64,000 nt of DNA from Chaetoderma sp. LZ-2023a (taxonomy: Eukaryota; Mollusca; Caudofoveata; Chaetodermatida; Chaetodermatidae): contig CM067374.1 of assembly GCA_034401795.1 (NCBI GenBank), positions 95,788,446 to 95,852,445 of the forward strand, written 5' to 3'. Within the stretch, counting starts at the first letter, position 1. Each line of letters starts with the position of its first letter. The notes beneath the pieces were generated by a model. It was given only the letters and a program-made list of their open reading frames with translations, made no database searches and was not told the origin of the DNA. The position numbers and the translations under genes were made by a program. Below, one piece after another: positions 32,729 to 43,298 of this stretch.

Positions 32729-33155
32729 CTAAATGGACTAAGATATCAAGATTCCATACTGGATAGACGTGGTCCCTCATTTTGTAAATCATGCACCTGG
32801 AACCCACCCTATATTCATGGATGACAACGCCCGACCACATCGTGCTAGAGCTGTGCATGAATACCTCCGCCAGAATGCCATCGAAACCCTACCATGGCCA
32901 GCAAGGAGCCCTGACATGAACCCTATTGAGCATATCTGGGACATTCTGGGAAACATGGTGAGAAGGAGGGATCCTCCTGTGCAGAACCTACAGGAATTAA
33001 CAGACGCACTCCATCTTGAATGGCAACGAATACCACAATGGCGTATCAGTCGGTTGGTGACCAGCATGAGACGTCGTGTCCAGGCCGTCATCCAGGCACA
33101 AGGTGGATATACCGGTATTAATAATGACAGTCTCAAACTCGTGCACAGATGTTAA
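32729..33155 (+). pseudogene. Tc1 transposase, C-terminal part (right contig)
   Basis: Same sequence as 24818-25244, with DD34E spacing (MDDNARPH to NPIEHIWD). Downstream, the copy here runs into the true 3' TIR of Tc1 at 33421-33445, which the left contig lacks because of the tag at 25496. Confidence 0.93.
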
Positions 33156-33445
33156 ACTTCGTTTTCAGACACCATTAATGACAATCTAGCCACGTGTGTC
33201 AACTGTAGGGCAATAGTTGTCAGTTGTGTCAACGTAACCATATTCAGGCCTCGTTTTCAAGTTCAAACAAAAACATACAGTGTTTCCCCACCATCATAAT
33301 CAGCATTCCTCTAGTTGCATTATTACCTCTTGCACTAAGATGGATGGGTACATAAATGTTTATCCTATTGCTTTCTTCATAGCACATGAATATACCCTCG
33401 CATGTGCGTAAAAATAGGGTGGTGCTTAACTTTTGCACAGGTGTA

Positions 33446-35188
33446 TATATCAATAAGATCAAATATAAACTTACCTGTTCTGGTTCCACACTATCATAAG
33501 CAGCATTAAATAAAACACAATCACAGGGACATGTATTAAATCTATCCTGAAGCAATAAGATTAAAATATTTGAAAATTTCAGTAACAATCGTCTTCTTCT
33601 GAAATCCAGTATAAAACCATTTCCGTAACACTAAAAATAGTCAATGTGTTGATGTCTGAGGTGAGTGGATTTACCTGCATATTGTGTAGTAAGCGAACAG
33701 TAGGCTAGTTAAATTCTAATTGTGTATTACCTATGATAGATGTGAAACGTGCCAGGCAAGATAGGTTTTATAACAGTTTGACTGATAATTATCGCTGATG
33801 AGAGCAGCAACAACTTCATATCATTTGTGAAATAATCACAGAAAATCAAGTGCCACTACCTAATGCTTTAAAAACAATTTGACTGAAAATCATTGCTGCA
33901 ACAATATTCAACCAAATTGTTCTCAAAATAATCAGCAGGGCTTTCAATGTAGTAACACATTCTGAAGATGTTTCAAGCAATTCGATTGACAGTTGTTGCT
34001 GACTAAAGCAGCAACAACAATATTTAACTCTTCTCCGCATAATCAGTGCCAGGTTTTCAATATGTTTATTAGTTAGGCCTGTGTAATATACATTATTAAG
34101 CTCCAACGCGAAATATATTTCCATAGACGAGTACACGTACATGTGTAGGTCTGTCTAGCCCATGCACGAGCTCACATGTAATGACATGCTCACCTACTGA
34201 TCGAGGATTTTCGCACTTATCCTGATAATGTATATGGCACAGGTCTATGTAATTGTATGCACAGGTGTTAGCTAACAATATTGAAATCCTGGCAATGATT
34301 ATTTTGACATGTCTGAGAAGAATTTGATAAAGTTGTTGCGGCTTTTGTCAGCAACGACTGTCAATCGAATTGCTCGAAACATCTTCAGAGATTTTCAAAT
34401 ATTTTCCTAATATTAATGATTCAGAATAACCGAGCATGATAATGAAAAAGTATGGAGGAATCCATTTCTAGCTACACATATGTGCCCCATCTATTTATAG
34501 CAGTAGCTAGGTCTAGTCTACATGTAGATCATTGTTCAATAGCAATTTATAAATACTCGGCCAAGGGAAAATGTCACTGCACAGATTGACTAAATCATGT
34601 TCAAAATCTTGCTGGTGAATGATCAAGCTAATAAGAGATGTTTACCTTTTATTGGAGAACCTCTTGCCAACACAGACAATAGGTTCGAATGATATGGCGA
34701 TGACAAGCTAAATCTAAAATTTCATCTATGCTTCGAGTTACATGTAGTTAAAGTGCCCATAAACTAAATTGTAGTCCACAATTGATATTAAATCTATATT
34801 TTTGAAATTAATTTATGAGAACTTAAAACCTTCATCATTTAGCCCCAAAAGCAGTTTTTAACAGCAAATGAGCTGCTTTAATATTAGTCAGTAGTGAGGT
34901 CTAGCGACCATAAACAGATGGCCCATAAACCGTTCACTTCAGACAGGTCTTAACCCTATAAATCCTAGACATGAAATGACAAATTCATTTTGATGGAAGG
35001 AATATTCTCTTGGATATTTGGAAACTAATTTGACTGGAAAGCTTCAGGCAACAACAGCTTTCCAGTCAAATTGGTTTCCAAATATTCAACAGCTTTACGT
35101 GTACACACTCATGTGCAGTTTTCTTGTACTTCAGGCACTGACATTTCAAGAGTTTTTAAATGGTTGTTGTATTCGCATGTGACTCTAC
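33446..35188. other. intron 5, right part, no gene
   Basis: Contains foldbacks related to H1 (about 33880-33935; a pair in opposite orientation at 33957-34025 and 34290-34390; a clear hairpin at 35010-35092 with GGAAACTAATTTGACTGGAA against its complement). A donor-like GTAAGT at 33469 follows a short open stretch, but the codon phases of exons 5 and 6 already fit, so no exon is called. Confidence 0.6.
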
Positions 35189-35271
35189 CTGTTACTTGGA
35201 TCATCAACATTAGGCATCGGGTCATTTTTATCATCATTCTGATCATTTAAATCCGCACTGGCGTATGCATC
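35189..35271 (-). CDS. PCSK-like proprotein convertase, coding exon 5 (acidic calcium-binding segment)
   Basis: 83 nt: 27 codons plus AG of a split codon. The acceptor is TTTCTCTGCAG and the donor CAG followed by GTAGAG. It encodes DAYASADLNDQNDDKNDPMP then NVDDPSN, corresponding to the Asp-rich ASYDFNDxDxDPxPR stretch between the Asp and His motifs of convertases, where Ca2+ ligands lie. The phase (2 nt left over) fits exon 6 exactly, giving a Ser codon across the junction. Between exons 5 and 6 lie 20.5 kb on this assembly, about 7.9 kb of which is probably artefactual (see the gap entry). Confidence 0.88.
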
Positions 35272-36726
35272 CTGCAGAGAAAATATATACCTACATCACA
35301 AAATAATGTTTCTGTTAGAAATTTAATTAACACTTTAACACTCATATCAGCCATAAATGGCTTCTGTAGTGGTCTTGAGAAATGTCCATATGCATTTTCT
35401 ATGAAAAAAACTGAAATTTTCTTTAACAAATTCGACTCAGCAGCAATCAGTTTTATCTAATACATGTACTATAAAGCTCAATTACATCTACATTGTACAT
35501 GTATGTTCGATTGCACAGACGTCCTGCTGCACCCTTCCACAGTACATTGCATGTATGGATTGAAATACGAACTAGTCAGCGAGGCTGAGAAAGTAGAAAT
35601 GTGCACACTAATATTGTTTGTGGATCAGTCAATCTATTACACTGAGAACAGAAGCTATATCTAGACCTGCTAGAGGATAGAAAACTGGCTTAGCTTTGAC
35701 TCAGTTCCATTGGGCATTTCATACCTTGTAGTCTTGTTTGCATTGAAGGATGACAAGGACAAAACTTTAAGAACACTGTTTATAATTACACATTAAAGGA
35801 GATTTAACCAAGTAAGTTTACATTTTACAGTCTAGCTTTCACCGAAGTGCGCAGCAATTTTACATCTCTTAACCCCGGTCATTGGGCCTCTTCTCCCTTA
35901 GGGAGTTTTCAGCCCAGTCGCCCCGTAAGCCATGCATTCACATTACCTACACTGCCCTCGCAGGTACCTATTTAGAGCTAGGTGGACTGAAGCAACGCAG
36001 AGTGAAGAGCCTTGCCAAAGGACACAATGCGATGGCTCGGCTGGGAGAACTGTCAACCTTTGAGTTAGCAGTGCTCGCTCCTACCCACTTGGCCACTACT
36101 ACGCCTCTAAAACTTACCTTGACTACAGGTAAGGAAATTGTAATTTTTTTAATGGTCTTGAAACTCATATTACTGGCCAATAAAAAACGAGTTTGATCAC
36201 TGCTTTTACTTTACAATTACCATTCTAAATCATAGGAGTACCCCCTTGTTGTCTTAATGGTAAATGCTTAACCAAGTATGGTGGGCTTTATTTATAAACA
36301 GTCTCCTGGGCTTTAACATGTACCAAGGTAGAAAGCGTTTTCGATAATAGGCGTAAGATTTGTTTTTAATTGTAAGTCGCTAAACACCAGGTGAGCCTAA
36401 ATCAGCTGCCGCAGTAGTCTTGAGTAATGTCGATTTACAGGCCAAGAGATGATTATTCTTAATAAATTATCACTGGAATGGCTGGCTCAGTAACAGAGCC
36501 AGTCATTCCAGTGATAAATTCACAAATTAGGCTCCTCCTAGCTTGCAAATAAACATTCACCAAGCAAGATTTTATTACTTCCTAGTAAGGTACTTCTAAT
36601 CTTGACCATTACATGGTTAACCACCTCTAATGGTCATATATGCACACCAGATGGCCTCTGCAGTGGTTTTAAAAAGTGACCATTTGCAGGCGAAGAAAAG
36701 ACTATTTTTTAACATTTACCACTGAA
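35272..36726. other. intron 4, left part, no gene; repeats
   Basis: Includes an interspersed repeat at about 35875-36125 (AGGTACCTATTTAGAGCTAG, CCTTGCCAAAGGACACAATG), a long H2 hairpin at about 36418-36550 (CACTGGAATGGCTGGCTC against GAGCCAGTCATTCCAGTG), and from about 36640 the left arm of another H2 hairpin, which is cut at 36724-36726 (GAA) by DIRS B1. Confidence 0.6.
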
Positions 36727-36925
36727 TCAAAAAAGCATCCGCTTTTGTTTCTACGAGAATTCTTAATACTTACCAGATGTACTATTATGATAATGTCTAT
36801 TATCTAGTCTAGCTCAAAATAAACAATTAAAACTCCGCACTCTCCTGGTCCTGCCCCTACTGTGTCCGGGAATACCATAGCCGCAGGTACCGAGTCAATT
36901 CCCAATCACAGTCAGATTTGTCTTA
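36727..36925 (-). repeat. 3' inverted terminal repeat of DIRS B1
   Basis: Inverted relative of 43299-43470 (shared TACTTACCAGATGTACTATT, GTCTATTATCTAGTCTAGC, GGTACCGAGTCAATTCCCAA). Its outer part (TCAAAAAAGCATCCGCTTTT, CTACGAGAATTC) is specific to the 3' end and is copied in the ICR. Confidence 0.92.
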
Positions 36926-36990
36926 TGTTCGCCTTGGCAAACTGCGAAAGCAGCTCAGCCTCACCTCAGCGGGGCGGCTGAGGCAGGGCC

Positions 36991-37091
36991 ATAGTACATC
37001 TGGTAAGTATTAAGAATTCTCGTAGAAACAAAAGCGGATGCTTTTTTGATTCTACATCGAATAATACTTACCAGATGTACTATTATGATAA
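36991..37091 (-). repeat. internal complementary region of DIRS B1
   Basis: Left part (36991-37052) is the perfect complement of the outer 3' end including its GAA; right part (37050-37091) complements the outer 5' end including GAA with one mismatch (TACATCGAA against TACTTCGAA). The TTC at 37050-37052 lies exactly where the two parts meet and equals the GAA at both insertion junctions, marking it as the circle-junction trinucleotide. Confidence 0.93.
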
Positions 37092-37681
37092 ACTCCGGAT
37101 TTCGACAGCCAGAAAATGCCGGTGGGAGGAGGTGAGGCTCGAACCAGCACTCAACTACCATCCATTGTGAAGAGACTAGAACCCTGGCATACGCTTGGGT
37201 TCTGCTACCTGACTCATAGAGTGCTAAACTTCCATGGTCTAGACCGCGCTCCCCCCTCTTTTGTCCGCACAAAATCCAGAGGGCTGTCACTGGGGATACA
37301 ACACCCACCAGACCCGTGTCAGCCCGAAGTCTCAGCTAGGGCAGTCCAGTAGAGTGCAAAGAAGCTACTACAACTTCTAAGTTTGAAAAAATATCAGTAT
37401 ATCGACTAGATTTTCAAATTGGAATGAGTCTAATGTCTGGATGGATAAGAACACTCTTGAACCAGACTATTTACCTAAGCAGTCTGGTATTTCGACTGTA
37501 AGTAAACATATTTATAGTCACTTAATTAATGTAAACACTCACCATTTTGAGTGCTTGATCTTTTCTTGATCATCACAGGAGCTCGGCCCACTCCACGGTC
37601 GTACTCAGTCATGTGCATAGCATTTGTTCAGTGTAGGCGGAAGACTTTAGTGATGTGTGCGAAGTAGTGGTCGGACGTGGC

Positions 37682-38707
37682 TTACTTTAGGTTTGACAGA
37701 TTGGCGACGGCTACCGGATTAAGTGAGCTGGAGATGTCGCAAAGGTAGAAATCAGTGAATGACGACTCGGCATGCCATTGTGCTACAGACATCACCTCCT
37801 CTAATGAGACACCCTTATAAAGGGCCGATGATGCTGCTAGTGCTCGGACCTGATGGGCATTCGCATGATCAATTTGCTTTCCTGTAGCGATTTTGTGTGA
37901 CATCTTAATAGCGTCAACTATCCAACGAGAAATAGTATCTTTCGAGGCACGTAAATGGGGAGCTTAGAGACATAACCACAGAGATTTCGGGTCGTCTCTC
38001 CACTCATTAGTACGTTTCTAAAACATTTTAAGACATCTGACAGGACACCAAACAGAAGAGTTTGGGTCATGTCTAGTTAAACTTGGCAAATTGATCGGCT
38101 GTCCTGGATATTTAAGTGACTGATTCTTTGACAGGAAACAAAGACGTGGAAGTAGTCGTAAACCTTCACCCGTGACGACAAAACGGTCTTGTTCGGCAGA
38201 AAGCGCATGAATTTCGCTTCTCCTTCTCGCCGACGCTGCTGCAACCAAGAAAACTGATTTAATAGTTAACAGTTTAATATCAATAGATCTAATCGGTTCA
38301 AAAGGAGCCTGTCCTAAAACCTGTAGAACAAGATATAGATTCCATGATGGGATAGGAATTGGCTGTCTAGGTCGCAGATTGCTCATTCCTTTGATAACTT
38401 CATTCAAGGTGTCATTCTCCACTCCTTCAACAGTGAGACTGGGAATGACTGAAGCTAATGCAGACTTATATGCTGCTAGGGTAGAAGGTACAAGTTTGTC
38501 AACTTCGTATAAATGACAGATAAAATCTGCTACGTGTTGAACAGATGCAGAAAAGGGATTAATATCTCCTCTCTCACACCACTGTGCAAATTTGTTGATT
38601 CTATAATTATATGTCTTTGTGGTTGAAACTCTTCTGGCTGAAGCAACAAACTTCGCTGCTTGCTCAGAAAAGCCACCCTCAATTGCACGCTGCTTGACAA
38701 CATCCAT
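37682..38707 (-). pseudogene. tyrosine recombinase of DIRS B1 (stop and frameshift)
   Basis: Start proposed at ATG 38707 (MDVVKQRAIEGGFSEQAAKF). The frame is open through AAASARRRSEIHALSAEQDR (first catalytic Arg) to RCLKMF, where a TAG replaces the Lys codon seen in B2, then a frameshift near 37960. The C-terminal part (37903-37682) has ANAHQVRALA (HxxR) and SSFTDFYLCD (Tyr nucleophile). All catalytic residues are still encoded but in broken frames. Confidence 0.9.
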
Positions 38708-41000
38708 GCAGTCAATTTGAACATTTCCGGTCTGTCGTGGAGGTACAGACCCTTGTTCTGAGAGATTAGATCTCTTGCGTCTGGCAGAGAGACTGGATTG
38801 CAGACCAGAAGGTCCAGCAGATCCGTAAACCATGATCAGCCTGGCCAATACGGGGCGATCAGTAGTACCTGGCACTCCCCCTCTTTTATTTTTGCCAGAA
38901 CTTTCGGGATGAGAATTGTTGGAGGGTACGCATACGCGTACATTCCCTCCCAACTTATTGCCAGTGCGTCTACTGCTAAGGCTAGCGGGTCCGGGATCGG
39001 TGACACGTAAGTGACCATCTTTGCATTTTGATTCATCGCAAACAGGTCGACATTTGGCTTGCCCCATTGTTTGAATAGAACCTCCGCTACCGATTGGTTG
39101 AGCTGCCATTCCGTCGGACGACAAACCGTCCTTCGACTGAGAGCATCCGCTAGGATGTTCAATCTTCCTGGAATGTGTGCTGTCCGAAGAATAATATTCT
39201 TCTCTTGGCACCACAGCAGAAGGTTCCAAACCATCATACACAACTCTGGTGATCTCGTCCCGCCCTGGCGGTTCAAATAAGACACCACTGTCGAGTTGTC
39301 TGTCCTTATTAGGACAACTTTGCCTTGAATTAGGCTCTCGAACTTTCGAAGTGCAACTACCACCGCTAATAGTTCGAGCGCATTGATATGTTTCTGTGCA
39401 TTGGTCCGATCCCATTCCCCTGACACTGACTGATTGTCCAATACCGCTCCCCAACCCGTCAACGATGCATCCGTAAAGATGGACATCTGAGGTTGAGGAG
39501 GTTGTAGAGGAACACCTCGCAGGAGATTCTGTTCGGATAACCACCACTGAAGGTGGAATATCAATGGTTCTTTGACTGGAATCCTCAGAGATAACGGATC
39601 CGTTTTCTGAGACCAGAATGACATTAGATACATCTGAATTGGCCTGCGCCTGAGTGCCGCATATGGAACCACCTTCTCCAGAGATACTAGTAACCCCAGT
39701 ATCCTGAGAAACTGGCGCGCCGTCAGATAGGCTCCTAGAGAAACCGACTCCAAAACTGCAATCAGGCTTTTGACTCTGCTCTCCGCCGGAAAAGCTACGC
39801 CGTCCCTGAGATTGAAAAACATTCCCAGATAGACAAACTCCTGGGATGGAGTCAGTTCTGATTTCTCTAGATTTACAATCCACCCTAGATCCTTTAATAA
39901 GGCTAGGACTACCTGCAGATTGCTGCGCAGAGTGACTGGATTCCCCGCCTTCAGCAGCCAGTCGTCTATGTACGTGTGAACAGCTATGTTTCTCCTGCGA
40001 AGTAAAGATGTCATGGCGAGAACCACCTTGGTGAAGACCCTCGGAGCTTGGTCAGGCCGAACGGGAGAGCATTGAATTCCCAAACATTGTCTTGGAATGC
40101 AAAGCGAAGGTACTTCTGAAAAGGAATTGACATTGGAATATGAAAATATGCATCCTTCAGATCTATCGACACTCCCCACATGCCTTTCCTCAGCCCTGTC
40201 ATTACTGCTGCAACCGTCTCCATCTGAAATTTGGGAGAAAGAATAAACTTGTTCAACGGTTTGAGATTGAGAATTGGTCTCCATCCTCCGGTACGCTTCG
40301 GAACGAGGAACATGATCGAATAGAAGCCCAGAGAAGACTGATCCTTGACTAAATGAATGGCCTTCTTCTGATGAAGAGATTGTATTTCTGACCGAATGGC
40401 GTCTAGACGATCTGATTCCCTTGGAACAGGAGTCCATATTGGAGTCGAGGTTAACGGAACTAAAGATTGATGGATGAGCCAGTCCGGATCGTAGCCGTTT
40501 CTTATCCACTGACAAACTAAACAGTCGCGCACGACCTGTTCCCATTGGTTTAGGAATAGCTGAAGTCTGCCTCCGACGGAAGGAATCTGCACACAATTGT
40601 CGGTCAAGATTAGCCGATAAGACGCTAAATCGCTTGGGTGAAGATTCTCGACTCCATCTGTCTCCAAAGCCATCGGTAGTGGTTCCGCCGGAAACCCGTC
40701 AGGAACGAGCCCCACGGCCGCCCCGCGGCTTCTTGTGGTACGACGGTCCGGAACCGCCGCCACGGCTATCCTTACGGTAGCCGCCTCGGCCCGAACCGCC
40801 ACCCTTCCTGTCTTCCTCATACGGCCTCTTACTAAAGGGCTTGTATGAGGATGAACGGCCAGGTCCTTGTGATCCGGATGGCCTATGGGCATCACGGCCA
40901 GAAGGACGGAAGGGCGATCTAGGACGCTGCCTCTGCTGCTCCTGTCTATGCTGACGGTAGGACTGTTGCGGCTGAGTCCTCTTAGTCGACTTCCACGACT
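38530..41000 (-). pseudogene. RT / RNase H / methyltransferase-like gene of DIRS B1 (frameshift and nonsense)
   Basis: Frame 1 to about 40050 has the fingers/palm (SIDLKDAYFHIP, FNALPFGLT), then a 1-bp deletion (GCTTGGTC where B2 has GCTGTGGTC) shifts it. The rest continues with YIDDWLLKAG, RNase H (IFTDAS, INALELLAV, RTDNST, ADALSRR) and the methyltransferase-like region (NVDLFAMNQNAK, YAYPPTILIPKVL). A TGA replaces the CGA Arg codon of B2 after APYWPG at 38836, a likely CpG decay. The tail reads on to 38530. The upstream limit is approximate; no ATG start is visible. Confidence 0.85.
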
Positions 41001-41715
41001 TGCCGACCACTTCTTGCTCCGCCACCATTGACGCAACCTTGGAGAGCGCTTGCCGTGCCGAGCCGCCGAACAAGCCTGGACCTATGAAGGGCGCAGAAGA
41101 TAATGCAGCCCTCATTTCCGGTCCTGGTTCTACACAATCGAGAACCATTCTCCGTCGCTCTGCCAACGTTCTAGTGATTACCCTGGCCAGGCAATCCTGA
41201 GACAGGCGCATGGTGTCCCGAATAATTCCGGGAGCAGCCTCTGGCACCTGTCCGCCTTCCGCCGTGCAGTCCAGCATACCCTGCAAGACAGTACACCCGT
41301 GCGACAGCGCAGCCATGGCTGCATACTCAATGAGCGTGAGCTCATTGAACGGGTCTTTGTTGGTCTGCGAAACCAAAGGACGTGACCGCCCCTTAGCCTT
41401 CCCAGCCAACGGCCTATTCAGCGCCTCTCGTTCCGCAACGGAAAGCCGTGGAACCCGGGCGTACTGATGATAAGCCAGCTCCGGAAAATGGACCCTACTC
41501 CTTATCCCCTTCGGGGCCTTTGGTAATGCATAGTCTGGCTGAACCAGATGGTATGTCGCAACTTCCAACATGTCAGAAGTCTGCGTATCCAACGGGAGTG
41601 TCGGCATGGCAGAAGAGCCACTTGACAGAGCGCTAGCCGCACGCTCTGACATCCGTTCCATCGCCGGATCGCGCTGAGATCCTAGATCAGATGCCAACCC
41701 GAGACGATTGGTCAT
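40699..41715 (-). CDS. gag-like ORF, second part, DIRS B1
   Basis: 338 codons from ATG 41715 (MTNRLGLASDLG). It contains the Gag core shared with family A (DYALPKAPKGIRSRVHFPEL, YHQYARVPRLSV, GPGLFGGSA) and an Arg/Gly-rich tail with YRKDSRGGGSG and KKPRGGRGARS. Its ATG overlaps the TGA of the preceding frame as ATGA. In family A this region is continuous with the N-terminal part, so the split may be a mutation or a stop-start reinitiation signal. Confidence 0.75.
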   Translation of the reverse strand: MTNRLGLASDLGSQRDPAMERMSERAASALSSGSSAMPTLPLDTQTSDMLEVATYHLVQPDYALPKAPKGIRSRVHFPELAYHQYARVPRLSVAEREALNRPLAGKAKGRSRPLVSQTNKDPFNELTLIEYAAMAALSHGCTVLQGMLDCTAEGGQVPEAAPGIIRDTMRLSQDCLARVITRTLAERRRMVLDCVEPGPEMRAALSSAPFIGPGLFGGSARQALSKVASMVAEQEVVGKSWKSTKRTQPQQSYRQHRQEQQRQRPRSPFRPSGRDAHRPSGSQGPGRSSSYKPFSKRPYEEDRKGGGSGRGGYRKDSRGGGSGPSYHKKPRGGRGARS

Positions 41716-42647
41716 CCATCAGCTTCGGTGCAGAAAACGGACTCGTCCATCAAAGAACTGCCGTTTTCATCCTCCCTCTCTCCCTTAGATGAGAGGGCCA
41801 CCGACGATCCATGCTGAGCGCTATGATACGCGTCTCTGCCAGGACAGAGCGCATCCATAACGCGACTACCAGCGGCACCGGTGTCTAACGAATCGCCAGA
41901 CCCGGATTCCCCGCAGTCCATCGGCTCCCGCACGGGATCCGGGACTACGACCGCCTTAACTAGGGCTGGTACCGTCACTCCGATAGGAGCCGCACCTAAC
42001 GCCGCCGGGATACCAGCAGGAACCGCAAAACACGGCTCAGCCGGCATCTCCGGTTGCACAAACAGCGGATGGAATATGCCCGACGGAACGTCGACCTCAC
42101 CATCCGCCTGGCAAACCGGTACAAATCCCGAGGGCGACCCCTGGGACGTACTAGGTCTTGCCGTCATCGAAATATCCGGCATGCCGGAATCCTCCATTAG
42201 CAGCAGATCTTCCTCCTCTATCGTCGGCTCTTGAGCCAAGGACAGAGAAGGGGCAGGTGCATGACCCTCAGCAGAACTAGCCGGACCACCTAATGGTTGT
42301 CCTGCACCAGCTTGCCTCACCGGGACCGTGGACTGCAACGAGTCAAACATCGCCTTGAACTGGGCCGCCCATACGCCCAGCACTGAATCCATTCGTTCAT
42401 TCAGACGACCTTCAAGTCCCATAAGAGACGCCTGCTGCAACTTCGCTGCCTTGTCCTTCGCGATCCTCTCCAGCCTCGCACGTCGATCCCTGTCAAACTC
42501 TGCCACCATTGCCGACGACCACTTCACGCACACATCACAAGGGCTGCCCACCTTACACTGAGCGCACGCCACACAGTGATGTCCCAAGTACTTCCGCTTC
42601 ATGAACCTGTTGCACTTCTGGCACAACGTGTCCGGATTCTTAGGTTT
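41712..42647 (-). CDS. gag-like ORF, first part, DIRS B1
   Basis: Predicted exon 2, from the acceptor TTCTCTGTGTTCGCAG at 42648-42650. It opens with the Cys/His cluster DTLCQKCNRFMKRKYLGHHC, then VACAQCKVGSPCDVC, closely parallel to the family A cluster. Then a helical basic stretch (FDRDRRARLERIAKDKAAKL) and an acidic, Ser/Pro-rich region. It ends TEADG-stop at 41712. The open frame extends upstream of the acceptor to 42710, but without sequence resembling Gag. Confidence 0.75.
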   Translation of the reverse strand, partial: KPKNPDTLCQKCNRFMKRKYLGHHCVACAQCKVGSPCDVCVKWSSAMVAEFDRDRRARLERIAKDKAAKLQQASLMGLEGRLNERMDSVLGVWAAQFKAMFDSLQSTVPVRQAGAGQPLGGPASSAEGHAPAPSLSLAQEPTIEEEDLLLMEDSGMPDISMTARPSTSQGSPSGFVPVCQADGEVDVPSGIFHPLFVQPEMPAEPCFAVPAGIPAALGAAPIGVTVPALVKAVVVPDPVREPMDCGESGSGDSLDTGAAGSRVMDALCPGRDAYHSAQHGSSVALSSKGEREDENGSSLMDESVFCTEADG

Positions 42648-43172
42648 CTGCGAACACAGAGAAAAATTAAAACGCTGCACATGACAAATGATGACGAGCA
42701 ATACGCACAATCGACTTGATAGTTAAGATTTCTTAAACACATTAACTTTCTCTTAAATTAATGATAATCAAGTTCTTAGGCAGGAAATATTTGAAATTTT
42801 TTTGAGTGAAAATTTTTAAAAACACACAACTCAGCCTTTAACTAACGTTAAATAACCAAGGCTACATCGCCGATCGCTACAAACACCCTCGACAATGAAG
42901 CGAAAGCTAATATCGGCGATAAACAGAGTGCATAGACACATCAAGCCAAGAACGACATAATTCATGGGCGCCGCCATCTTGGCCAAGGGCGCATCCATCT
43001 TTAGAGGAACCGAGTCGCAAGAGAAAATTAACCGAGTACCCGAATTAAACTAAAAGTTAACGGGTACAGAAGCGACTCCAACAATGGCTAACATTTTAAA
43101 ACAATGTGCCAATTTAAGGAAATTTCAAACAGTCATTATGGCACGAATGTATAAATTCTAGATTGATACAAC

Positions 43173-43205
43173 CTGCCCCTGTGATGATTTTCCTAGTTCC
43201 TCCAT
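43173..43205 (-). CDS. predicted 5' leader exon of DIRS B1 gag
   Basis: 11 codons from ATG 43205 (MEELGKSSQGQ), ending CAG followed by GTTGTA, a weak donor. Joins 42647 in phase 0. B2 has a very similar stretch near 61319 but with ATC in place of this ATG, so the call is less certain than in family A. Confidence 0.35.
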
Positions 43206-43298
43206 GAAGCCACCGATATAATTCCTTTCAACAACCGATAACCGCTTAAATTAACGAATATTTGAGCACACTAAAATTGCGACTTGACAAAAGCGCAA

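Larger units (their letters stand above)
16842..33445 (+). mobile_element. Tc1-family transposon, split by DIRS A1 (and by the assembly gap)
   Basis: The terminal inverted repeat TACACCTGTGCAAAAGTTA begins at 16842 and its complement ends at 33445, with TA on both outer sides as expected for Tc1/mariner target sites. The TIRs lie about 310 bp from the transposase start and 290 bp from its end. Without the DIRS insertion and the duplicated contig the element would be about 1.6 kb, the usual Tc1 size. It sits in PCSK intron 5 in the opposite orientation to the gene. DIRS A1 inserted in the middle of the transposase, so the Tc1 copy was there first. Confidence 0.9.

Noticed and set aside
33244..33588. 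Possible extra PCSK exon ending in GTAAGT at 33469
   Set aside because: Exons 5 and 6 join directly with matching phase to give the conserved SHGTRCAG motif, and the product here resembles no convertase segment.
35882..36196. 104-codon open frame
   Set aside because: Lies in an interspersed repeat (AGGTACCTATTTAGAGC, CTTGCCAAAGGACACAA) and has no domain or splice context.
36724..37060. The foldback module at the 3' end of each DIRS element seen as a novel cassette or separate MITE insertion
   Set aside because: It is present at all three visible 3' ends in two families and is fully explained as 3' ITR plus internal complementary region of DIRS1-type elements.
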